A stretch of 64,000 bases of DNA from Pteria penguin (lineage: Eukaryota; Mollusca; Bivalvia; Pterioida; Pteriidae): the NCBI GenBank assembly GCA_035048485.1, contig CM068580.1:42459585-42523584 (forward strand). The letters are read 5' to 3'. The notes under the pieces are model-generated. The model had not been told where the DNA came from. It made no database searches and worked only from the letters and a program-made list of their open reading frames with translations. The first letter of the stretch is position 1; each line of letters opens with the position of its first letter. Made by a program: the position numbers and the translations under genes. Below are positions 39,001 to 51,000 of this stretch, one piece after another.

Positions 39001-42000
39001 TGATTGGTGACTGGTAAACACATGGTGTGCACTCTTATCCTACGCTCACCTAAAACATTTCAAACATTCTTTACAAAGTACATTCACACAGATTAAAGTA
39101 ATTGAACTTTTTTTTTGCTGGAGACGACGTTTTTTCTTTTTTATTTTTTTCAAAGGTGTTGGTACCTTTTTATTTTTTTGTCCCGTTTGTATAAAGCTAA
39201 AAGATCAATGTTTAGGAAAAATTTAGACAAATTTTGGGTAAAAAAATCAATGAAATTTTCATTGAGAATGTTCCTTTTAATGCACCTGATTTGAAGAATT
39301 GTCGTATTTTTATTACATTGTTGTATTTTCATTACCTTTTTTTCCCAAGTTTATACTTAATCAAATTATTACTCCATTATACCAAGTGACTGTAACTCGA
39401 TTCATTTAAGGAAATGAATTCATATAAGCGTTTCACTTCTTTTCAGATCCCTTTATATTATATGTATGTAAATCTAATTTATTTATTTAATGTATAATAT
39501 CCATGTCACACACTAAATTCCTACCTTTACTAGATGTATATAACAAGGCAGCTTGGAAGCACACAGCACTTGTATCCACCAAGTTATCTTCTATGGACAT
39601 CTGCATTCCAAAACCTGAATCAGGATTAATGTTCGGCAGAGAAAGCAGGTCTGTTGATCTTACAAAGAAGTTTCCATGGAAAGTATGGATGCTTAATCCT
39701 GAAAATAGAGCACATTTTGTTTTATAAAATCATATATTTAAAAATTAATGCTATTGATTCATCAAAATTAACTTTCATCTCCTTTACAAGAAGTGGTAAA
39801 ACCTTAGACAATGACATAATAAAGCAATTTTTCAATGCAAAAGAACAAAGAATATATGACAAAATGCATATTATATCAATTGTTGAATCATGGTTCATAC
39901 AGACCTTCCATGATTGAATTTAGGGCCTTTTTAGGGCTTTTTTAGGGCCAAGTGGTCAATTTTTAGGGCCTCTTTTTCACCATTTATTTATGATACAAGG
40001 ACATAATCATGTGTTAAAGTCCCTTTATTTATTCAATTATATTTGTTTTAATTCTTCTTTTTTCAATTCCAATTTCTCTTCCAATTGTTGACACAGTTTT
40101 GTTTTTTGTTTTGCAGTTTCCCTAAGGGAATTTGATTTTGCAATGTGTGAAAGGTTTCTTTCATTCTCGGCTTTCACTGCAAATTCATCTGCAGATTTCT
40201 TCAGACTCTCAATATCTAGTCTTGCTTGTTTACACTGACATTCAAGTTCCTTTATTGCATCTGTCACTTGTTTCCTTTTCCTTGATTGTTCATCTGAATG
40301 TTTTTTTGTCCTCTGTTCATCTAAATAGTTTTCATATTTCCTCCTTGAAGCTGCTGCATATTGTAACAGTTCCTTTGTTATTGGGACATTGAGAACACCA
40401 CCTACTTTATTCACATAGTCACAAATTAATCTTTGTGCAATCAATGACTGGTTCTGCAGATTTTCTACTACTATCTCCTTATTTACCGAAAACCCTCTCT
40501 CTACAGCAGCCTGGCCATGAGAGAGAACTAGACATATTTTTATTATGTCCATTAATTTTTCATACTGGCCACTAGACAAATGGGAGCACAGAAATTCATC
40601 AAGTCTGTCCTCATAAGGTTTGAACCCTGAAAACTTTTCTGAGCCAAGAATTGGAATTTGTGTCTCTAGAAAGCATTCATATTGTCTTATAATCTCATCA
40701 CATTCCCTTTCTACAACTCTGTTACAGTTAACTAAATAGGCAAGAACTCTTTTGAACTTTGCCTTGCATTGCTTTTTATTTGACACCATTTCCTGTGGGT
40801 TGAGCATTGACAAATTTCTCACAAAGGAGTAAGTAGCTGGGCACTTCTCGAGTAATTTGCCTACCAACTTCAAAATGAATGTTCGGCACTCTATTTGAAA
40901 TTCCATCACTTGCTTCTCACTACATTTGATTTTTTTATCTTTAACAACAGTCTTGAGTGTTTTATCTGCTGAAAAACCTATGTCTACTTTTGAGGGAGGC
41001 AGAAATGATGTTTTGTCTGCAAGATCCAGAGAAAATAACTTTGATCCTTCTGCTGCATTTATGACGTCTGGTTTTATTGCTTTCTGAAGAAGTGTTTGAA
41101 TTATATTGCTTAAGTCTGACACAAGGAATGGCACCATTGGTTTGTCAGTTTGAAAATTTTTTAGAAATGGTTGCAACTGCACAGCAACATATCGGAAAAA
41201 TTCTAGTTTTGCCTTGATCAAAGGGTCTCTTGTTTTTGATAACACATCTTCATATGATTTACAAGATGGTTTATTGACTTTCTTTTCCTGAACTCTTTGG
41301 ATGTAGACCATAACATGATCTAGAATGTCTAAGGCCCTCTCACAGGCAGGAACATTTTCCATCCACCTATGGGAGACGAATTTCAATGGCATAATGTTTG
41401 AACCTGCAACACAAAGATAGTATATTTTACTTACATGTTTTAGGATTGACATAATGTGAACGTTATGTATTAGTAGCATAACGTATAAACACTGACTTCA
41501 CTTTCCACATACATGTATACATATATCAACATCATGTCCATCGATCTCAATATATAACAATGGTATTGATGCATGATTACGTCCCAGTTCTAAGTTCACT
41601 TTTATGTAATATTTCAATTATTATTTAAGTTATTGATCAGTAAATACATGCATGTGAAAATCAAATACCTGTCATTTTTTGATAGTCCTCTCTTCTTGCT
41701 GGACTGTCCTTGAATAGGTAATAAAGACTGGATAGGAGAGAAGATAATCCCCATTCTGTGGATTGGCAGCCCAGTTTGAATGCATTATGCATGGTATGAA
41801 GTCCACAGGTTCCAATATTTATCAATGTAACACCAAAGTCTTTCTGGATTTGAGTTTTCATGAGTTCAAAAAACTTCAAATTTACATTAGGCCCATCCAT
41901 AGATATTTGCACCATGTTTTTGGCATTGGATTTGAGTTCATTAATCCCTTCATTAAAGTGATGAATAAGGTCATTTGCACTTCCATGGCCCATGAAAACA

Positions 42001-45000
42001 GAGCCAAGATAACGATTCACTACTTGGTCTTTTACCCAGTATCGGACATGAATGTCCATTTGTTTGGTCTGTGCCTTTTTGTTCAAACTTTCATCAAACA
42101 GGACTGAATAATATCCCTGTACTTCTTTCATGATTTCAGATCGTATATATTCAGCAATACCAAAGACTGTCAAATAGGCTGTTTTCCTTTCTCCACATTG
42201 GAATTTTTCAGCAAATTTGCTGTCGGGAAACATTACTTTAAATAATTCACCCACATTTTCATTTGACTTGTAGGAACTATGGGTTACAATTGTGTGAATT
42301 GTCCAAAGAATTTCTGATTTTAAAACATCTTTTTTTATTACAAAGTCGGAAATATTACTAGAACTAATGTTAGATCTGGTAGATGTACTCGATTCAGAAA
42401 CGCCACTTGCACAGGGCAATGATGACTGTGTATTGTCGGTGCTGCTTACAGATGACGTGGCCGACTGGGGTGCCTTTTTAAAAGCAACAAACGCATCATG
42501 TTGCATTGATAAATACGTTTTAGAAGACTCTTTGTGATTTCCACTTTTTTCGTGGGAGCGCAATGCTCCTTCTGCCATTTTTCCAAGGTCTATCGTCTTA
42601 TTACACCATTTACAGACTGCTTTGTGTTTATCGTCATGTTTCTGTACCCACGCATAGCTTGTCAGCCATTTTGTTTGAAATACGGTCTTTCCCATAATGA
42701 TTGATAGGTCTCGCTCTACTTGAACCGCTCTAGTTTATGACTCATCACCTCCGACCATGCCGTTCGATGCAATTTACATTGTACTTTCGATATTAAAAAT
42801 TCGGAACTCCTCTGTTTGGTACATTCAATGCAGTGTCAAAGAAAAGGAAGGTAACTCTTATGAACATCAAGTAATGTTGTGTATTGCAAAGGTTAAAAAT
42901 CGATGTCGATTGTTTTAAAGAAATTATGAAAACGAGATGACATGTTTTAAACTGAGCTTTTTTAATCATCAGAAATGTATTTTTTAGGGTTTTTGCAGTG
43001 AATTCAAGGCCACTGAAAGGCAGTACCAAAGAATTTAGGGCCTTTTTAAGGCTACATCAATTTTTAGGGCCTTTTCAAGGCTGCCCTTCAAATTTAGGGC
43101 CTTTTTAGGGCTGTGCGAACCCTGTGAATTCTAACCTTTAGTACAACGTATTCTCATCACTGCTTCAAATCCAATCTTCCTGGTGAAGTAGCGCCGCAAG
43201 TCTGCCTCATATTTATCTGCTAATGCTGGGTTCTTGGCAGAGTGGAATGAAGGGTAATAGTGAACACAGCCTCCAGAATACTTGGATATACAAGCTGAAA
43301 GAGATAAGCAAAAACTTAATTACGACAGGAAACATGTTTGTCAAAGGTATTGTATAAAGATCTTAATAAACTAAGAACTATATACTTACTACAAAAATTT
43401 CATTTAGTACCAGTTTAAAGAAACATGCATTTAATTCACCTCTACAAAATAAAAGTGAATTTTAAAGTTTTATTGTGTCAGTTGACAAAATGAGTGAAAA
43501 TGGAAGTGGGCCTTAATCTCCCACACCGTTGATGGTGCTAATATTTTATGCCGCACTAGTGTTGCAAAGGCATAATAAGTATATTCAAATCCAGAAAGAA
43601 ACGTCGATTCACATTCAGAATTCACTTAAATTATACTTGTATGTATCAGTGGTGCAAGTTTTAATCATGCACCTTCGTTACTTTCCCACCTTTTTATCAA
43701 GGTACATGCAATAATCAAGACGAACTTCTATCCATAACATATGCAAGCTAGTACATGTAGTACTATCAAATCATTTTCCTAAGTAAACATCTTCATTAAA
43801 TACACCATTAAATACATACAGGAGAAGTGTAGAAAAGAAAATACTCACATATAGAAGCTATGTCTGCATACTGGCCATTTAATATAAAGAGATCAACTGC
43901 CACTTGCTGGGCTGAACATTCTAATGCAAGCTTCTTGTAGAAGTCTGTTGCAGGACCAAGATTGGTGACATTCTGCAAGATATTGATATCTATGTATATT
44001 TTGTGACAAGGACTTTGATCACAGAAGTGCACAAGGTTACACGTACGTGTACCAAGTAAGGTATGTATACTTTGTTTTAACATGATTTAATGTTTTAGGA
44101 GAGTAAGCACTGTCCTTTTGTGCTTATTTAGGACCATGCTATATTAATAAATGTATTCAAAGATACAAACAGGAACTGTAGCTGGTCACACTAATTCTTA
44201 CTACATAATATACACTTGATTCTAGATTCTTGTTAACTCAAACACAAATAATTCAAATTTCCCTTTATCTTGAACTGTTTTGAAATCTTAATTGTATTTT
44301 CTATACATGAATATATATCGTTTACATGAACTCTGCTTTACTCTGCTGTCAATTTTGAGTTATCCAGAGTCAACTGTATCATAAACCTCTATGAGTGATT
44401 GGCTGATTATTGTTTTATGTCACACCATGATTATTTCATGTGTATCGTGAAGGCATCTGCCTAATGCTTTGTATAAATTCAAAAACAATTTTAAACAGAC
44501 CAACCAAAGAGGGATCTTTTATGTGTCATGCCTACCATGATAAGGGACTTCTGTTTTTTCGTTGTCTCATCTGAAAGACAGTACACCGATGTGTCCAACC
44601 CAGGACCTCTCATTCCTTAGTCGAGCACCTAATCTAATGAGCTACATCAGCTCTTATACAATATGTACAAATCATAAATCAAAGGACCTGAGGTCCTGAA
44701 AGATACTCCTACTTGCATCTCGTTGTGAGTAGAGATCCAAATGTACCACACTAAGGACACCTCGACCTTATTTTGTATGAAGTTGATTGAAATGAGTTAT
44801 GTTATTACAAATGGATGAAATAAGGCAGTGCACAGAGCAACCTGCTCATATGGTTATCCCATCATGTGACTAAATGGCAGTGGTAGGTTCAGAAGGGGGG
44901 AGGCGCCCCCTTCCTCCACATATTTACAAGTAAAACTCCAGATTTGGCACCAAAAATAGCCGAGTAGTTTGGCTAAAACACATGTGCCCCCCCCTCCTTT

Positions 45001-48000
45001 TCAGAAATCCTGGATCCACCACTGCATGGAGTGTCCATCTTTTCCAGTTGGTTGGTTGGTTGATTGGTGTTTTACGTCGCTTTCAACAATATTTCAGTTT
45101 TATCGCGACATGGAAGCAGGAGGTTACCAACCTCTTAAACATAGTGACGCAACCCTGGAATCTTGGACTACAATGAAAAGTGTAAAGTAGTCCCTAGACA
45201 ACTCTATTTGACTGTAGTTCGGGTAAAAGAAAGTACCAATAAAATAACAGTTCATAAAACACATTGTTATACATTTGTGGTTTGAAATGTTTTATCTTTA
45301 TTATTATATGCAACAAAAAAAACCACCATTTTATTTTCAAAGTCTGAAAATTTAAGAGCAAAGAGAAGAAACAAAGAAATCGAAGATTACACATACAAAT
45401 GTTGGTCACCACAAATGTTGATCGAGCAAATAGACTGATTGATGAACATAAACTCATACACCATTGCATTTGCCTAGGAGGGGGAGGGGGCGTTTTCTAT
45501 AAGAGTTCACACGATTGTGGTCAAAACTTGTCTTTAAGAAAGACTCTTACACTGAATCGATTAAATCATCACAGCTGTCCTCGCTAAAATAGACAAATAT
45601 TGACATAGACATCGTACTATTTCTTAAAAGATTCGTTGGGTGGACGTAAATCTGACCTTTGAACTTTAAACACGATAGCAGTAACATACTCCTTGATAAG
45701 GAGTATCTTAAAAATACCAGATCCACATACCGGTAAAATGTTAGAATTTCTACAAACTGATTTCACAAAAAGCATGCATTCTGAAGCAAAGTCATACCTT
45801 TGTAGATCTTTGACTAGCATCTTCTCTGGCTTGTAATGCCCCTGGGCCTACTGTTGGCAGGACAGTCTGCATCACAGTTACTCTACCTCCCTGGGGGCTC
45901 TGTACCAATGAAATTCATTTATTTAATCTTATGATATATGTGTACATATTTATTAGCCTTAACGATTTAGCACAGAACATACAACTGTATTATTCAATAA
46001 TTACATTAAATTGAAAAACACATAAGAGTTAACTACAAATTAAGAAATGACTTATATGAAAATATCGATCTATTCATTATTACATTTTTCTAAATATGAA
46101 CAGACATTTAAGACACATCAAGGACTATAGAAGGTCATCTAAAAGAGAGCAAGAATATCTGTGAAGCATGAAAGTATGCTGAAGGGTACACCTTTTCTTG
46201 TAGAATAAAACACTGATGATTTTAGTATAAAAAGACTAAATTTTCATATTATTTTCTAAACCTTAGGATTGGACAGTTCCAATACATTTGAATCCATTAA
46301 CAGAAACTTTCTCTTCTTACCACTAGTTTATGAGCCGCTTGTAATGCTGGACCAAGTGCACTGCCTGTTTCAAGGTTTCCCTCAAACATCGATGGCAACT
46401 GGTTCAAAAGATCTATTACTAATTCTTTACTTTCACTAAGATTGACTAGAAGATCATCTGGACATGGTAAGAAAATATCTGTAAAATAAACAGACACTTT
46501 TCAGTGAGGTATGCATATTTCTGGAATCATTACATGTCCTAAACTTCTGCTACTCTTTACAAAAGAAAGAAGATCCACACTCAATTTAAAGCTGTATACC
46601 CTATGTTTGCCAGTATAGTGCATATTATAGGTTAATTTATTCTTAATTGTTTTGATTATATATATAAGCCTAAACCATATTACAAAAGGACCCTTGCAAA
46701 TGTTTTGATCAAATTTGTAGTATTAAGTGAGATATGGCTGTATGAAACGTGATGTTTAAAAACAGAATGTTTACAACCCACTTATGTGATCTTATTTGCA
46801 AGCTGTCGCATCATGGACACTGATGGAGAGCAAGGTAAATAAACTTGACAAGTAACTTTAAAAATCTGCATTCAAGTCTGCTAAAGTTAGTATTTACTGA
46901 AATCATTTTGTTTTGGAGTCTCCCTTTATCGTATTTGTTTTGATTAAATTGCGCATGCGTGAAGTCAGGTTATGGTTGTATTTATGGAATACCCACTTTA
47001 TTTACGAAGCATTTTCTTATTATTTTGGTATCTCCAAGGGTTTGAAGCAACAAAAATATTTTATTAACGCAAAGTTAATAAAAATACAGTTTATGTTTTA
47101 CATGCCCTAATTTTTTAAATTATATGGAATTGTAGGGTATACAACTTTAAACGAAACTTAAATTAATGTTCTATTTTTACTTGTAGGATTCTCTTAATTC
47201 AACATTAGTTCTTTAATACAATTATATTGTATACGGAGTAACATACTGAAGTATTCTTATAAACATTTTTATTAGCCAGAAGTGAGACATATACCTTCTA
47301 TATCTGACACTATCAACATCTGTGGTTGAGACAGTCCTTCTGCTAAGTTAAAGAAATGCAGAGCCCTATCATATGCTATAAATCCAATTTGAGTCCTAGA
47401 ATCTCCAGGAATCTTGTCCAATTCTTCTAACATTGTATCACAAAACACACGTAAATAACCTGAAATTTGATACATGTATATATGGTAAGACCATTTATTT
47501 ATCTGATAAGACCTTGATATATATATATATGATAAGAAATATACATAATGGCATATAACTTGATACTTATACATTGACAATATAAACTTACACATTTTAT
47601 GACAAAAACTATTGGATGACATCACTCATGCATTAATTAAAATGAGTCAATACTTATGGATGTTGATCTACTGTCTTACCAGTTTCCACTGCATTGAAAG
47701 ACACATCTAGAAGATACAAATAGATGGCTGGCTGGGGTGGCCTCAACTGAAAAGAAAAACAGGAAAATCCAATCCAAATGCAATTACATCATTATTTCAT
47801 TTGTACCCTTTTTCTTTTTAATTTGCAATTAACTTTTGTTTTTGAGAAAAACAATCTAATCAACTTGAATTACTGAAAAAATCAGTCATACAATATTTTT
47901 GTAAGCACGTTTTAGAAGATATAGATACATGTAAAGGGTATTCAAAGTATTTGTTAAGTTTGTTAAAGAAACTGCTAAAATTTAAACAAAGAATCCAATG

Positions 48001-51000
48001 ATAATTCTAGCTTTTCTAAATAAGACAGAGAGTGAATCTTTGAAAGGTCCTATATACATATGATTGCACTATTTTTACTGGTTAAAGGGAACAGCACTAT
48101 TGTAGTTTAAAAGACTATAAATTATAATGATGTATTTAATGCATTAAAGTGTAGGTATTTGTGAAAGGATAACAGTGCACAAAGCTTTCTCATTATTTAC
48201 TCACATAACTTTCCATTTTCTTAAAAACCTGAGTACAAGATTACTTTTTTGAAATTTCACGTAACTGATGAAACAAATGGTATATGAAATGTTTTTAAAA
48301 ATATCATAGCTGACTTATAAACCAAATGATTCTCAAGCCCCGTTTTGCTTAACAGAGAAACTTTTCACAACGGTATTAATTTACTACACATGACAATAAA
48401 CAAGGTAAATCATAACACTTTGCTTAAGTGTGATATATAAACTGAAATATATCATGTGTACTGACAGGAAGATGTTACTTTCAAAAATTCTCAAACCAAA
48501 AGGCTAAACTGAGAACACGAAATTTCACTGTGTTAAACCTTACCGTTCTTATTATTACATTTCAGCAATTCCAATCTAAACTACAGCAACTGCTTTGTAG
48601 CAAATTATGCCTGCTACTCAATTTCAGGATAGTTACTTTCTATTGATTGATTGATTTTTGTTTTACGTCACACCATGAATATTTCACATTTATGGTGACG
48701 GCATCTGCCTGATGCGGGGCATACAAATTTTGACCTTTGCGACAGACCCACCCGAAGCAATGAGGGATCTTTAGCGTGCCATGCATACCACAACAAGGGG
48801 CCTCGGTTTTTACTGTCTCATCCGAAAGACATGACACCAGCATGACCAGACTCAAACCCCCGCCTCCAGATCAAGAGTCCGACGCGATACCACTAGGCCA
48901 CATCGGCTTAGTTACTTTCTAAAAAAAAAACACTTACTAAAAGGCAATAACACTTGTAACAAGGTCATCTAATCAAAGTCTATACTGACATTGACCTTTG
49001 AGTCACTTTCAGTAAGAACAAATGTGTCAAGTATGCAGCTGCAGAACTCGAGCATTACAAAAATAAAGTCCTGAGTGTCCTTGATCTTGGAGGTATGACC
49101 CTTGGTCAAGGTCATGAGAAACAACTGTACCAAATATGAAGCTGCAGACATAAGGCACTAAATATTATGGCTAGGAGTCATAGAACAAGGAAATTTCATC
49201 AGTCGACAATGACCTTCACCTCTAATAATGACCCAATCTGAATAAAACCATATCTTTATTTCGCTTCTCTATTTGTCCCATTGCGGATAAAGATCTGGCG
49301 AAACCCGGTAAGAGGTTATGTTCTGGTGAACTGTGATGACGTTTCAGTCACCGAAACAGTTATTTCCCATAGCCAATCAATGACTCGACTAGGCATGTGA
49401 TAGTGACACAATATGTTACAAACATTGTTCAAAACTACCTTGTGGGTCAAGCACGCTGTGGACGTTAATTTCATTCCTAAGAATTTGTAGCTGATCCACT
49501 GATTGGCTGAAAATCAGAGTTCACCAGAACATGACCCCTTGCGGAGTTTCGCCAGATCTTTATCCGTAATGGGACACAAAGAGAAGTAGAAAAAAGATAT
49601 GGTTTTAATCAGGTTGATAATGACCCGGAGTCAAAATGATGACTTGACACCTTGTCTTGGTAAACAAATGTGCATGGTATAAAGCTGCAGGACTTAAAGC
49701 ATTCCAAAAATATGACCAGGACAAGTAAATTCCATTGTACAAGGAGTTTAATGCCAAGATTATGGGTCAAAGTCATAATAAGAAGCTTTTTCATTAGGAA
49801 GAACTGTGCCATGTATGAAGTCATAAAACTAAAGCATTAAGAAAATATGGCCTAGGCAAGGACTGAACAGTTGGACAGACATCCCCATACAGTAAATCCA
49901 GGTGTTTTGTAGTTTTTCCACCTGCCACAGTGGGCCACGTTCTGGTGTAAATTCAACAATAATATACAATACACTGTGTATGTTATAAAAGTGTGATTGT
50001 GAATAAGCACAGGTAAATTTTCACTTGGATTCGCTCTGTGATTTCGGGTGTTTTTCCCACTGTGTTTTGTACAATTTCTCCAAAACACCAAAATATGTCA
50101 CGTCTAAAGATGGATGTAAAAAAATGTAAATCACAATATGTGTAAAATAAGTCTTTCAGGAATGTTCAATGTCACTGAGTCATTAAAGAATTAAAAGTTA
50201 CTTGAAAAGTGGACTTTACCATGTAATCAGACGGAGCAATGAATTCTATGGTAGATGAACGTATCTCGGGTCGACGTTGTGGCTCACCATAAGTCTTACT
50301 GACGGGATCGTAGGAAAACTCTTCAGGTACTACAAACAAATGATACACTTCAAATGTATTAATCTTTTCCAAATGAACGTTTATATTGAAACCTAAGTCA
50401 AATCATATTAAAACCTAGTTAAATTTCTCAATAAGTCTTGACGGATATCCAAATCATTTGGATAGGATCAACTAGATCAGTAAGATCAATATAGCATCTT
50501 TTCGAATTTTTTTTACCAAAATTCACCTCATAATATGCAGAGGACTCTTTAACAAACATTAATGGAGGATTTACAATGACAAGTTTCATGTGAATAACAT
50601 ATATTTTATGTTTCATTTCTCAGTCTTGTGTGAAATTAAACACACTTACATTGAACTGAAAGGCCATTTTTTATGAGAAAACGAACATCTTGTTTTTCAC
50701 AATCAGAGTTACATTTTTCCTTTAAAAGGCAAATTCATTAAACACATGTAAAAAAACATGGACATTGAAGTAATTCTTCAGTCCAAAGCTTTAAATAACA
50801 ATTAAACGTAATTATAAATTTAATTAAAATCTTTGTTAAACTACACATGACTTACATTCATTAACTCTATAACATAAATTGCACTTCCATCTTCTTGAAT
50901 CCACGAAGAAGACAAAGGGATTAATGTATGTTCGACAAGAACGGCATCTCACAATAACACTTGACTGAATCACAGGTAATTGCTACAAAGGAAAAATGAA

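Larger units (their letters stand above)
39889..43124 (-). mobile_element. Apparently intact 3.2-kb hAT-like DNA transposon in SEC24 intron 15
   Basis: The ends CATGGTTCATACAGACCT (left) and CAGGGTTCGCACAGCCCT (right, reversed) agree at 14 of 18 positions as terminal inverted repeats. TGAAT touches both ends (39884-39888 and 43125-43129), a 5-bp target duplication. Just inside both ends are blocks of TTTAGGGCC repeats (39916-39975 and 43031-43113), in the same direct orientation at both ends. The single gene inside is an uninterrupted two-exon transposase on the same strand as SEC24. The right end is only 11 nt from the SEC24 exon 15 donor. hAT elements usually make 8-bp duplications, so the subgroup is open. 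Confidence 0.8.

Noticed and set aside
39884..43132. 8-bp target duplication for the hAT-like element
   Set aside because: The eight bases on the two sides (TGTTGAAT and TGAATTCT) do not match; only TGAAT adjoins both ends, so a 5-bp duplication was recorded.
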